A DNA stretch of 40,121 nucleotides from Phycisphaeraceae bacterium (GCA_026128865.1 JAHCJE010000012.1:1-40121); one strand, 5' to 3'. Shown: positions 29,303-38,103, counted from the stretch's first letter. Translations and numbers: made by a program. Notes: generated by a model from the sequence alone, not told the origin.

Positions 29303-31528
29303 ATGCCCACGACCACCACCATCATCGCCGTTGACCAACTGGACTGCGCCGCCGAGGAGCAGGTGCTGCGCAAGGCCGTGGGCTCTCTGCCCGGCGTCGC
29401 GTCGGTGCAGTGCAACGTCGTGACGCGGCGGATGACAGTGCTGCACGACGCGGCAGCGACTCCGCCCGCGATGCTCTCGGAGAAGGTTCGCTCGGTGGGG
29501 ATGACGCCGACGGTGGTTTCGCCTGCGGGAGAAACGGGTGTGCTTGCGGGAGCCGACTGCGGCGCGACGGCGTGCGCGCCAGGGGACGCGTACGCAGCGG
29601 TAAAGGAGGATACGCGCCCGTGGTGGCGGAAGTACGGGCTGTTCATCCTCGCGGGGTTGCTCGCGGCGGGGGCGGAAACTCTCTACTTCGCGGGCGTGAA
29701 GGAGACCTCGCCCATCGTCATCGCGATGTCGGTCGCGTCGATCCTGCTCGGCGGCCTGCCGACGCTGAAAAAGGGCTGGATCGCGCTCCGGACCTTCACG
29801 CTCAACATCAACTTCCTGATGACCGTGGCGATCGTCGGCGGGGCGGTCATCGGCGCGTGGCCGGAGATCGCGCTGGTGACCTTTCTGTTCGCGCTCGCCG
29901 AACTGATCGAGGCCAAGGCGCTCGACCGCGCGCGGAACGCCGTCAAGGGCCTGATGGCGATGGCCCCCGACGAGGCGAGCGTGAAGCAGCCGGATGGCTC
30001 GTGGAAGGTGATGACCGCGGGAGCAGTCCCCGTCGGCGCGGTCGTGCAGGTGAAGCCGGGCGAGCGACTGGCGCTTGATGGCGTGGTGGTCGCGGGCGAG
30101 TCGAGTGTCAACCAGGCCCCGGTCACGGGCGAATCCGTGCCGGTGGACAAGAAGGCGGGCGACAAGGTTTTCGCGGGAACGATCAACGAGTCGGGCGTGC
30201 TGGAGTTCAAGACCACCGGCGGCAAGGACCAGACCACCCTCGCCAAGATCATCAGGACCGTGCAGGAGGCGCAGGGGAGCCGCGCGCCCACGCAGCGGTT
30301 CGTGGACAACTTCGCCAAGGTCTACACGCCGCTTGTCTGTATCGTCGCCGCGCTGGTCGCGGTGGTGCCGTGGCTGGCGTTCGATCAGCCGTTCTATTCC
30401 TGGCTCTACAAGGCGCTGGTGCTGCTCGTCATCGCGTGCCCGTGTGCTCTGGTCATCTCAACGCCGGTGACGGTCGTGAGCGGCCTGACGGCGGCGGCCA
30501 AGCGGGGCATCCTCATCAAGGGCGGCGTTCACCTTGAGAACGGCCGCAAACTGAAGGTCGTCGCGCTCGACAAAACCGGGACGATCACCGAGGGCAGGCC
30601 TCGCGTGACGGATGTGCAGCCGGTAGGTGGCGCGAGCAAAGACGAGGTGCTGCGGATCGCGGCGAGTCTCGATGCGCTCTCGCAGCATCCCGTTGCGATC
30701 GCGGTCGTCGCGGCTTGGAGCGGCGAGCGGGCGAGCGTCGAGGCGTTCAAGTCGCTCACGGGTCGTGGAGTGGAAGGACGCATCGACGGCGCGGCGTACT
30801 TCGTCGGCAACCACCGCCTCGCCGAGGAACGCAAGGTTTGCTCACTGGAGGTTGAGGCCGTCCTGAGCCACTTCGAGGTGCAGGGCAAGACGGCGGTCGT
30901 CGTCGCTTCCGCCAGCACCGTGCTGGGCGTCATCGCTGTGGCCGACACCCCCCGCGAGAGCAGTGTCGAGGCCGTTAAGTCACTGCACGAAATGGGTATC
31001 AAGACGCTCATGCTCTCGGGCGACAACCAGACCACCGCGTCGGCCATTGCCAAGCTGGTCGGCATCGATGAGGCCCGCGGCGGCATGCTCCCCGAGGATA
31101 AACTCGCCGAGATCGAGCGCCTGACCAAGGAACACGGCGACGCGATCGGCATGGTCGGTGACGGCGTGAATGACGCCCCGGCCCTTGCCAAGTCCACCAT
31201 CGGCTTCGCTATGGGCGCGGCGGGAACGGACACCGCGCTGGAGACCGCCGACGTGGCGCTCATGCAGGACGACCTGCGCGGCCTGCCCGAGTTCGTGCGG
31301 CTCTCGCGGCAAACCGGGCGGGTGCTGGCCCAGAACATCACCTTCGCCATCGGGATCAAGGTGGTCTTCTTCGTTCTCACCCTGGGCGGGTGGGGAACGA
31401 TGTGGATGGCGGTCATCGCCGACGTAGGGGCGAGCCTCCTCGTGGTCGGGAACGGGCTGCGGTTATTAGGGATGCGGAAGGGTCCGGCGGCCCGGCCGGG
31501 GCCGAACCCGCCGCGGAATCTTGCGTAG
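29303..31528 (+). CDS. zntA: P1B-type Zn2+/Cd2+/Pb2+-transporting ATPase
   Basis: The 741-residue protein has an N-terminal HMA-like domain (VDQLDCAAEEQVLRKAVGSL, one Cys where CxxC is usual) and a short Cys-containing linker. All core P-type motifs are present: TGES in the actuator domain, CPC (residues 379-381) in TM6, the phosphorylated Asp423 in DKTGTIT, SQHPVA, and MVGDGVNDAPALA. The final helix reads ADVGASLLVVGNGLRLL, with the Asp typical of the Zn/Cd/Pb (P1B-2) group. It would pump such ions from cytosol to periplasm using ATP, complementing the RND system. The ATG at 29303 is preferred over a 34-residue extension of poor quality. Confidence 0.9.
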   Translation: MPTTTTIIAVDQLDCAAEEQVLRKAVGSLPGVASVQCNVVTRRMTVLHDAAATPPAMLSEKVRSVGMTPTVVSPAGETGVLAGADCGATACAPGDAYAAVKEDTRPWWRKYGLFILAGLLAAGAETLYFAGVKETSPIVIAMSVASILLGGLPTLKKGWIALRTFTLNINFLMTVAIVGGAVIGAWPEIALVTFLFALAELIEAKALDRARNAVKGLMAMAPDEASVKQPDGSWKVMTAGAVPVGAVVQVKPGERLALDGVVVAGESSVNQAPVTGESVPVDKKAGDKVFAGTINESGVLEFKTTGGKDQTTLAKIIRTVQEAQGSRAPTQRFVDNFAKVYTPLVCIVAALVAVVPWLAFDQPFYSWLYKALVLLVIACPCALVISTPVTVVSGLTAAAKRGILIKGGVHLENGRKLKVVALDKTGTITEGRPRVTDVQPVGGASKDEVLRIAASLDALSQHPVAIAVVAAWSGERASVEAFKSLTGRGVEGRIDGAAYFVGNHRLAEERKVCSLEVEAVLSHFEVQGKTAVVVASASTVLGVIAVADTPRESSVEAVKSLHEMGIKTLMLSGDNQTTASAIAKLVGIDEARGGMLPEDKLAEIERLTKEHGDAIGMVGDGVNDAPALAKSTIGFAMGAAGTDTALETADVALMQDDLRGLPEFVRLSRQTGRVLAQNITFAIGIKVVFFVLTLGGWGTMWMAVIADVGASLLVVGNGLRLLGMRKGPAARPGPNPPRNLA

Positions 31529-31531
31529 AGT

Positions 31532-31560
31532 GAACCCGGCGGACGGTCGGCCGATATACT
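31532..31560 (+). promoter_or_regulatory. Putative promoter of second export cluster
   Basis: GAACCCGG, 15 bases, TATACT, ending 10 bases before the ATG at 31571. It matches the region before 20964 in both boxes and in spacing. The close distance to the start leaves little room for a leader, so the downstream ATG at 31580 may be the real start. Confidence 0.42.
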
Positions 31561-31570
31561 GGATGCACCG

Positions 31571-32029
31571 ATGGACCCCATGCGTCACCCTCTGCTCCAC
31601 ACCCTGGTCGCACTGCTCATCGGCGTTGTCACGCCGCTGTGCTGCTGCGAGGCGATGGCGTTTGCGGGGAGCGTCTTCGGCGGCCAGCACGGGCCGGCAC
31701 CTGAGACGACTTCGTGCGGCCACGAATGCCCGGGCGACTCGGCATCGGATCAGCAGCAGGAAGTCCCGTCCGACGACCAGCAGCCGTCGCCCGGGGAATG
31801 CCCCTCATGCCCGTCGTGCCAGGGCACATCCGGCGGCACGGGCGTGAAGGCCGAGGCAAACCTTCCCGTGTTCGAGAAGGTTTGGAACGCGCTGGCGACG
31901 ACCGCCGTCGCGGTGCTCTGGAATCTGCCTCCGCTGGCCGCGCAGTCCATGCCGGGCTGGGCCTCCGACCCACCATTCCTGAGGGCCAACCGCGAAGCGC
32001 TGCGGTGGCATTGCACGCTCCTCGTCTAG
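31571..32029 (+). CDS. Small secreted Cys-rich protein, head of second export cluster
   Basis: The 152-residue product starts MDPMRHPLLHTLVALLIGVV; the ATG at 31580 would give a slightly shorter signal peptide. The signal region is followed by CCCEAM, a Cys/His-containing middle (ETTSCGHECPGD, then PGECPSCPSCQG) and a C-terminal hydrophobic segment (ALATTAVAVLWNLPPLAA). It shares layout with the gene at 20964: signal peptide, Cys clusters, hydrophobic stretch near the end. No named family is recognised. A metal- or thiol-linked periplasmic role is inferred from the Cys pairs and context. Confidence 0.58.
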   Translation: MDPMRHPLLHTLVALLIGVVTPLCCCEAMAFAGSVFGGQHGPAPETTSCGHECPGDSASDQQQEVPSDDQQPSPGECPSCPSCQGTSGGTGVKAEANLPVFEKVWNALATTAVAVLWNLPPLAAQSMPGWASDPPFLRANREALRWHCTLLV

Positions 32030-32116
32030 TTCATCCCTGCAACGGACGCACGCCGTCCAAGCCGTCCTCGCTCGAGCGACCCTTGTTCGCACGCGCGGGT
32101 GGTACGCCGAAGGCCC

Positions 32117-32133
32117 GCGGCCTTGTTGGCCGC
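32117..32133 (+). promoter_or_regulatory. Leader hairpin before adaptor gene
   Basis: GCGGCC, a five-base loop TTGTT and GGCCGC form a short hairpin 16 bases before the start at 32150, just upstream of the ribosome site GCAGGGA. It may tune translation. Confidence 0.35.
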
Positions 32134-32149
32134 TTTGCAGGGAACTCTA

Positions 32150-33712
32150 ATGACCACCACGCCGACTGACCTGCGGACGCTCCGTCGAGCCCCGCGGCCC
32201 ACAGAACAACACGCCGTACCCCCACCCGCATTGGCGGGAACCACCACAGTCATAGCTCGTCCCAAAGCACGATGGTTGACGAGGCTCCTCGTTCCGACCG
32301 CCGTGCTGCTCGCGACGGGGGGCCTGCTCGCGTACGCCGCCCGCGATGCACTCCAGCCCCGGCTGGAGGTGTTTGTCGCCGCGGCGATCCCGAAGGAGAT
32401 CTTCGCAAACGCGCCGCCAACTGATGGCGCGGAAGCAGCATCGGATACTGCGGAAAAGCCCGCTGACGCCGTGCTCGGTCCGGTGGCTGTGCAAGCGCCC
32501 GGATGGATCGAACCCGCGCCGTACGCCGTCAGCGTGCCCGCGCTCGCGGAAGGCGTCGTCAAGGAGCTTCTGGTCCTGGACGGCGAGCGCGTCGAGGTTG
32601 GGCAGGTAATCGCCCGGCTGATCGACGACGATGCGCGGCTGGCACTCCGCGCGGCGGACGCGACCGTCGCGGAACGCGACGCGGACGTGGCCCGGACCCG
32701 GGCGGCGCTCGCGACCGCCGAGTCGCAGGTGGAGGTCGAGCGCACCGCCGCCGCCGAACTGCGCGACGAGGTGACCCGCAAGCGCGAGTTGGTGCCCGCA
32801 GGAGGATTGAGCGAGGGCACGTTCCGCCGGATGGAGATCCGCCTTGGCGGGCTGGATGCGAAGGTCGCTACGGCGGAGAAGATGGTGAGCGAGGCCCGTG
32901 CCGTGCTCGCGCAGGCGGAGTCGGCCCGCGCCGCAGCCAATGTGCTGCGGGACGAGGCGGCGCTGCGTCTGGAGCGTATGGAGGTGCGCTCGCCGGTCGC
33001 GGGCATCGTGCTCGCCCACTTGGTCGAGCCCGGCTCACGGATCAGCATGAGCGGGCAGAGCGGAGACGCAGGGCCCGCTAGGAGCATGATGGGGGCGGTC
33101 ATCCGCCTCTACGACCCCGCGAAACTCCAGGTGCGTGTAGACGTGCCACTGGCTGACGCCGCCAAGGTGAGCGTGGGCACGCGGGCGACTGTCAGCACCG
33201 AGGCGCTGGCCGACCAGACGTTCAGTGGCGTGGTGTCGCGAGTCGTTCACGAGGCCAACATCCAGCGGAACACGGTGCAGTTCAAGGTCGCTCTCGACGC
33301 GCCATCGCCCGTTCTCAAGCCCGAGATGCTCACCCGCGTAAGACTTCACGCACCCGCGTCGGCTTCTCAGCGGCGCTCCAATGGGAGCATCGGCGGCCCG
33401 TTCCCCGGTGACAGCGGCGGTGGAGACCTGACGCTTCTGGTGCCGACGGCCGCCGTTGCTGCGGCTGGCGATGGGCGAGGCCAGGTCTGGGTCGTGGATA
33501 CTTCTGGCGGCAGCCCTGTCGCGCGCCGCCGCGACATCGTCACCGCTCCCTCGGCGGACGAGGGTTTCACCGCCGTGATAAGCGGACTCCGCCTCACCGA
33601 CCGCATCATCCTGGACCCGCCCGCTCCGCCCGCGATCCGCGACGGCATGCGGCTCAAAGTTCTGGGGGAACGCACAACTACTCCCTTGGAACCCGCGTCC
33701 TCAAACCCGTAG
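32150..33712 (+). CDS. HlyD/MacA-type adaptor of ABC export system
   Basis: The 520-residue protein has a cytosolic N-terminus, one membrane anchor (LLVPTAVLLATGGLLAYAA, about residues 45-65), and a split lipoyl domain (PYAVSVPALAEGVVKELLVL, then MEVRSPVAGIVLAHLVEPGS). A coiled coil lies between about residues 165 and 275 (RAADATVAERDADVARTRAA), followed by the beta-barrel part (AKVSVGTRATVSTEALADQT). This is the periplasmic adaptor that bridges an inner-membrane ABC or RND exporter to an outer-membrane channel. The ABC genes follow 54 bases later; no second outer-membrane factor is seen, so the one at 21644 may serve both. Confidence 0.85.
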   Translation: MTTTPTDLRTLRRAPRPTEQHAVPPPALAGTTTVIARPKARWLTRLLVPTAVLLATGGLLAYAARDALQPRLEVFVAAAIPKEIFANAPPTDGAEAASDTAEKPADAVLGPVAVQAPGWIEPAPYAVSVPALAEGVVKELLVLDGERVEVGQVIARLIDDDARLALRAADATVAERDADVARTRAALATAESQVEVERTAAAELRDEVTRKRELVPAGGLSEGTFRRMEIRLGGLDAKVATAEKMVSEARAVLAQAESARAAANVLRDEAALRLERMEVRSPVAGIVLAHLVEPGSRISMSGQSGDAGPARSMMGAVIRLYDPAKLQVRVDVPLADAAKVSVGTRATVSTEALADQTFSGVVSRVVHEANIQRNTVQFKVALDAPSPVLKPEMLTRVRLHAPASASQRRSNGSIGGPFPGDSGGGDLTLLVPTAAVAAAGDGRGQVWVVDTSGGSPVARRRDIVTAPSADEGFTAVISGLRLTDRIILDPPAPPAIRDGMRLKVLGERTTTPLEPASSNP

Positions 33713-33766
33713 CTCCCGGTTCCAGAACATCCCCGCGACAAACTCGCGGCATCAACGAGAAGCCCC

Positions 33767-34528
33767 ATGACCACGAACCAAACGCACGCACGAACATCTC
33801 CCCTTGGCCCGCCGCTCATCCAGTGCCGCCGGCTCACCAAGACGTACAAGAAGGGCGACAACACCATCACGCCGCTCCAGGAGCTCGACCTCGACGTGCC
33901 GGCGGGCGACTTCCTCGCCCTCATGGGCCCCTCGGGCAGCGGTAAGACCACGCTGCTCAATCTTATTGCCGGGATCGACCGGCCCAGCGGCGGGCAACTC
34001 ATCATCGGCGGCACGGACATCTCCACGCTGTCGAGGTCCAAGCTCGCCGATTGGCGGAGTGTGAACGTCGGCTATGTCTTCCAGCTCTACAACCTCGTGC
34101 CCGTGCTCACGGCCTACGAGAACGTCGAGCTACCCCTCCTGCTCCACAGCATGTCGGCCCGCGAGCGACACGAGAAGGTACAGACCGCCATGCAGCTCGT
34201 AGGGATCGCCGACCGGCACGACCACTACCCGCGGCAACTCTCGGGCGGCCAGGAGCAGCGTGTCGCCATTGCCCGCGCGATCGTGACCGACCCCACCATC
34301 ATCGTCGGAGACGAGCCCACCGGCGACCTCGACCAGGAGTCGGCGCAGGCGATCATGGATCTCATGACGCGCCTCTGCGAGGATCTCGGCAAGACCCTCA
34401 TCATCGTGACCCACGACTCCAAGAGCGCAGCGTATGCCAAGCGGACGCTGCACCTGGAGAAGGGCCGCCTGATCGAAACCGCCGATCTCGCCGCACGCCG
34501 CGCACCCCTTGTCCCGCAGGAGGCCTAA
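33767..34528 (+). CDS. ABC transporter ATP-binding protein (LolD/MacB type)
   Basis: The 253-residue ATPase has Walker A GPSGSGKTT (about residues 51-59), the Q-loop VFQLYNLVPVLTAYENVELP, the signature LSGGQEQRVAIARA, Walker B IIVGDEPTGDLD and the switch His in IIVTHD. This is the LolD/MacB/FtsE group, which works with FtsX-type permeases such as the two that follow. A Gln-Glu replaces the usual Gln-Gln after the LSGG signature. The stop codon is three bases before the next start. Together with the adaptor it would power export of a substrate that cannot be named from sequence. Confidence 0.93.
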   Translation: MTTNQTHARTSPLGPPLIQCRRLTKTYKKGDNTITPLQELDLDVPAGDFLALMGPSGSGKTTLLNLIAGIDRPSGGQLIIGGTDISTLSRSKLADWRSVNVGYVFQLYNLVPVLTAYENVELPLLLHSMSARERHEKVQTAMQLVGIADRHDHYPRQLSGGQEQRVAIARAIVTDPTIIVGDEPTGDLDQESAQAIMDLMTRLCEDLGKTLIIVTHDSKSAAYAKRTLHLEKGRLIETADLAARRAPLVPQEA

Positions 34529-34531
34529 CTC

Positions 34532-35704
34532 ATGATCGCCCCCAAGTTTATGCCCGTCGTCTTCAAGCAGCTGTGGCGGCACCGCGTCCGCAGCGTGCTC
34601 ACGCTCTCGGGCGTCGCCATCGCCATGTTCCTCTTCATCGCCGTGCAGACGCTGCAGGAGGGCGTGCGCCAATCCACGCAAGCTGCTGCGGGGGACACCA
34701 CGCTGGTGGTCTACCGTGAGAACCGCTTCTGCCCCGCCGCCAGCCGCCTGCCGCAGTTCTACGTTGACCGCATCGAGAAGATCCCCGGCGTCGTCTCGGC
34801 GGTGCCCGTTAAGATCGTGGTCAACAACTGCCGGGCCTCGCTCGACGTCGTCACCTTCCGCGGCGTGCCGCGCGAGAACCTTGGTGGTCCCAACGGGTGG
34901 GCGAGCAAGTGGCAGATCATCGCCGGCTCCGTGGCCGAGTGGGAGAAGCGATCGGACTCGGCACTCGTGGGCGAGACGCTCGCAGCGCGGCGCGGCTTCC
35001 GAGTCGGCCAGTCCTTCGACGCCTCGGGCATCACCGTCACAGTGGCAGGGATCATCCGCTCCCCCGAAGCGCAAGACCAGAACGTCGCCTATGTCCACCT
35101 TGACTTCCTTCAGCAGGCCGGCGCGGGGGGGGGCAAGGGCGGCGGGCTGGGCGTCGTCACGCAGTTCACCGTCCGCGTCGATGACCCGGCGAGGATGGAG
35201 GCCGTGGCGGAGGCGATCGATGCCGAGTTCCGCACTGAGGCCGACCCAACGATGACCAGTCCCGAGAAGGCCTTCGTGGCGCAGGCCGGGGCCGACATCG
35301 TGGAGATCGTGAAGTTCACGCAGTGGCTGGGGTGGGGGTGCCTGGCGGCGGTGCTGGCGCTGGTCGCCAACGCCATCGTGCTAAGCGTGCAGGACCGCAT
35401 CAAGGAGCACGCGGTCTTGCAGACCTTGGGGTTCCGCTCCGGCCTCATCGCCCGACTGATTGTCAGCGAAGGGATGCTCATCGGCTTGCTCGGGGGTGCG
35501 ATCGGCACGGGCATCGCCCTGTCGGTCGTTCACTTCGGCAACTTTACGCTCTCGCAAGAGGGGCTGTCGATCGGCGTGAGTGCCTCGTGGTCGGTCCTGG
35601 CCTGGGGCCTCATCATCTCGGCGGGCGTGGGGATCGTGGCGGGTTTGGTGCCCGCGTGGCGGGCCGGTCGCCGCGAGATTGCATCGTGCTTCCGGGCGGT
35701 GTGA
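34532..35704 (+). CDS. FtsX/MacB-type ABC permease 1
   Basis: The 390-residue protein has one N-terminal membrane helix (VLTLSGVAIAMFLFIAVQTL), a large periplasmic domain of about 230 residues (MacB_PCD-like), and three C-terminal helices (WGCLAAVLALVANAIVLSVQ, then AIGTGIALSVVHFG and VLAWGLIISAGVGIVAGLVP). This is the standard FtsX-family layout. The motif DRIKEHAVLQTLGFRSGLIA is the usual coupling segment. A Gly run (GAGGGKGGGLG) lies inside the periplasmic domain. It pairs with the ATPase just upstream and with the second permease 11 bases downstream. Confidence 0.9.
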   Translation: MIAPKFMPVVFKQLWRHRVRSVLTLSGVAIAMFLFIAVQTLQEGVRQSTQAAAGDTTLVVYRENRFCPAASRLPQFYVDRIEKIPGVVSAVPVKIVVNNCRASLDVVTFRGVPRENLGGPNGWASKWQIIAGSVAEWEKRSDSALVGETLAARRGFRVGQSFDASGITVTVAGIIRSPEAQDQNVAYVHLDFLQQAGAGGGKGGGLGVVTQFTVRVDDPARMEAVAEAIDAEFRTEADPTMTSPEKAFVAQAGADIVEIVKFTQWLGWGCLAAVLALVANAIVLSVQDRIKEHAVLQTLGFRSGLIARLIVSEGMLIGLLGGAIGTGIALSVVHFGNFTLSQEGLSIGVSASWSVLAWGLIISAGVGIVAGLVPAWRAGRREIASCFRAV

Positions 35705-35715
35705 AAGAGGAACCT

Positions 35716-36957
35716 ATGAGACTTCTTCCGTTTGCATACGCAGTCCGCAATCTGGGCCGCTCACCCTCGCGGCTGTTTCTATCTGTCGCGGGGGCGGCGA
35801 TGGTGGTGCTGCTCATCCTGGTCGCGGGCGGCTTCGTGAACGGCATGAGCCGGGCACTCAAGGCCACCGGCGGGGAGCACAACGTCATCCTCCTGGGCGC
35901 GGGGAGCGAGGAGAGCGTCGAGCGCTCCGAGATTCCGGCGGCGACGCCGGGGGTGCTCTCGGCCAGCGTGCCGGGCATCCGCACGCGGGCGGGGGTGGCG
36001 TATGTCTCGCCCGAGGTCCATGTGATGCTGCCGGTGGGAGTGGTCGGTACGGCGGCTGCGCCGGTGCGCACTGGCGCGGGCAGCGATGGCGCGCTCGCGC
36101 CCAAGGCGAAACTCCGCCAGGTGATGATGCGCGGCGTGACTCCGGCGGCGGCGCTGGTCCACGAGTCGGTGTCGCTGACTGAGGGTCGCTGGCCCGCATC
36201 CGGTGCGGATGAGGTATTGGTCGGTCGTATGGCGGCGACAGTGCTGGGTGTGGCGGCGACTGACGTGCAGATCGGAAAGTCGCTCATCATCGACGGCAGG
36301 CCGTGGACCATCGTCGGGCGTTTCAGCGCGCCCGGGACGGTCGTTGAGGCCGAGGTGTGGCTGCCGCTGGCGGATCTGATGGAAGCCACCAAGCGGGACA
36401 CGATCTCATGCGTGATCCTTACGCTCGACCCCTACAACGAGACTACGGGCGAAGGGGCAGAGTTCGGTGATATCGCGGCCTTCACCAAGACGCGGCCGGA
36501 CCTCGAACTGGTCCCCATGACCGAGCGCGAGTACTACGGAAAACTGGCGAGTTTCTTCGGGCCGATCAAGATTGTCGCGTGGGTGACGGCGGGGCTGATC
36601 GCCGTCGGCGGGCTCTTCGGCGGGCTGAACACGATGTACGCCGCGTTCGCCTCGCGCATCCGCGAGCTGGGCACGCTGCAATCCATCGGCTACCGGCGGC
36701 TGGCGATCGTCTGGTCGATGATTCAGGAATCGACGCTGGCAACGGCGGCGGGCGGGCTGCTCGCGTGCGCGGTAGGCGTCTTCCTGCTCGACGGGCTGGC
36801 GGTGCGGTTCTCGATGGGGGCGTTCGGTCTGATGATCGACGAAACGGTGATCGGGCTGGGGCTGCTGACGGGCCTAGCCCTGGGTGTCGTGGGCGCGTTG
36901 CCCCCGGCGATTCGATGCCTTCGGCCGACGATCCCCGTCGCGCTCAAGGCGGTGTGA
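35716..36957 (+). CDS. FtsX/MacB-type ABC permease 2
   Basis: The 413-residue protein has the same layout as its neighbour: one N-terminal helix (LFLSVAGAAMVVLLILVAGG), a ~260-residue periplasmic domain, and C-terminal helices (IVAWVTAGLIAVGGLFGGLN, then ATAAGGLLACAVGVFLLDGL). Its coupling segment is SRIRELGTLQSIGYRRLAI. GAGGAA precedes the ATG. Two different permeases with one ATPase suggest a heterodimeric LolCDE-like or MacB-like exporter. The real start is 393 bases inside a longer open frame whose first part is a shadow of permease 1. Confidence 0.9.
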   Translation: MRLLPFAYAVRNLGRSPSRLFLSVAGAAMVVLLILVAGGFVNGMSRALKATGGEHNVILLGAGSEESVERSEIPAATPGVLSASVPGIRTRAGVAYVSPEVHVMLPVGVVGTAAAPVRTGAGSDGALAPKAKLRQVMMRGVTPAAALVHESVSLTEGRWPASGADEVLVGRMAATVLGVAATDVQIGKSLIIDGRPWTIVGRFSAPGTVVEAEVWLPLADLMEATKRDTISCVILTLDPYNETTGEGAEFGDIAAFTKTRPDLELVPMTEREYYGKLASFFGPIKIVAWVTAGLIAVGGLFGGLNTMYAAFASRIRELGTLQSIGYRRLAIVWSMIQESTLATAAGGLLACAVGVFLLDGLAVRFSMGAFGLMIDETVIGLGLLTGLALGVVGALPPAIRCLRPTIPVALKAV

Positions 36958-36975
36958 TGGTGAACGTGTACGCCG

Positions 36976-36993
36976 CCGCGGCGTGTGCCGCGG
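36976..36993 (+). promoter_or_regulatory. Leader hairpin before two-repeat secreted protein gene
   Basis: CCGCGG, six bases, CCGCGG forms a short hairpin 39 bases before the ATG at 37033. The stretch CTTGCAGGGA just before the start resembles the TTTGCAGGGA before 32150. Confidence 0.35.
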
Positions 36994-37032
36994 GGCGAGA
37001 AGTATCCAAGGAACCTTGCAGGGAGTTTCGAT

Positions 37033-38004
37033 ATGAAAGCGATGAAGATGAACATGACCGGTTCGATCAAGGCGATGACGGTGGCCGCGATGATTCTGGG
37101 CGGCGCGGCAGGCGTCGGAGCCATCGCGCCTCAGGCCGCGATGGCGCAGGTCAAGAGCGTGGCGGACGTGAAGACGATGCTCAGGCCGGAACTTCCGGCG
37201 AATGCGCTGGAGATCACCGCCGCGATGAAGTCGGCCAAGGTGGGCGAGACGATCACCGTGCGCGGCACCGTGGCGATGTCGAAGGACGCGTTCGTCGAGA
37301 ATCGCGCGATGTTCACGCTTGTGGATGAATCCACCCGCAAGGGATGCTGCCCGCCGCTGGACAAGCTGCCCGACACCGCGTGCGACATTCCGGCGGAAGG
37401 GCGGGCGACGGTGCAGATCGTGGACGCGAACGGAAAGCCGCTCCGCTCGGGACTCAGCGGCCAGCACGGGTTCAAGGCGGGCGCGGAGGTCTTTGTGACC
37501 GGCAAGGTCGAGACCGCCAACGGCACCGATGCGCTGGTGCTCACCGCATCCTCCCTGCACGTGGCCAAGGCCCCGCTGCCGAGCGGGTTCTTTGTCGAGA
37601 AGCAGCCGGAGAGCGCCAAGGACGTATCCGAAGTCCGCAAGGCCGGAACACTCAAGGCCGGCGACGACGTCGTGCTTCGCGGCCGGATCGGCGGTAGCAA
37701 GGACCCGTTCGTTGCTGGTCGCGCCGTATTTACTCTCATGGGCCGCGGGCTCAAGGCCTGCAACGAGATCCCCGACGACAAGTGCTCCAAGCCCTGGGAC
37801 TACTGCTGCGAGACCAAGGAGGAGATCCTCGGCAACTCCGTGACCGTCCAGGTGGTGGACGCCAAGGGGCAGATCCTCCGCACGGACATGAAGGGGCGGC
37901 GCGGGCTGAAGGAGCTCTCGGAGATCGTGGTTGTCGGAAGGGTCGCGGCGGCCGACGGGAAGACCATTGTGGTCAACGCGTCGTCCGTCTACGCGGTTCA
38001 GTGA
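37033..38004 (+). CDS. Secreted protein with two related domains
   Basis: The 323-residue product has a signal peptide (AMTVAAMILGGAAGVGAIAP, cleavage near AMAQ). Two related ~120-residue domains follow. The first runs from GETITVRGTVAMSKDAFVEN through a Cys-containing loop (KGCCPPLDKLPDTACDIPAE) to TVQIVDANGKPLRSGL and LTASSLHV. The second repeats the plan: DDVVLRGRIGGSKDPFVAGR, a Cys loop (ACNEIPDDKC, then DYCCETKEE), TVQVVDAKGQILRTDM and VNASSVYAV. The pattern resembles OB-fold repeats, which is an inference. As the last gene of the ABC export cluster, 75 bases after the permease, it may be a periplasmic partner or metal binder. Confidence 0.65.
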   Translation: MKAMKMNMTGSIKAMTVAAMILGGAAGVGAIAPQAAMAQVKSVADVKTMLRPELPANALEITAAMKSAKVGETITVRGTVAMSKDAFVENRAMFTLVDESTRKGCCPPLDKLPDTACDIPAEGRATVQIVDANGKPLRSGLSGQHGFKAGAEVFVTGKVETANGTDALVLTASSLHVAKAPLPSGFFVEKQPESAKDVSEVRKAGTLKAGDDVVLRGRIGGSKDPFVAGRAVFTLMGRGLKACNEIPDDKCSKPWDYCCETKEEILGNSVTVQVVDAKGQILRTDMKGRRGLKELSEIVVVGRVAAADGKTIVVNASSVYAVQ

Positions 38005-38103
38005 CTCTCGTGTTGGTACGGCACCAAACAGCCCCGGCCAAGTTCCCGCGTACCGGGGATCGACAATGACACCTATCCAACTCACGCCACGACGAATGGC
38101 TGA

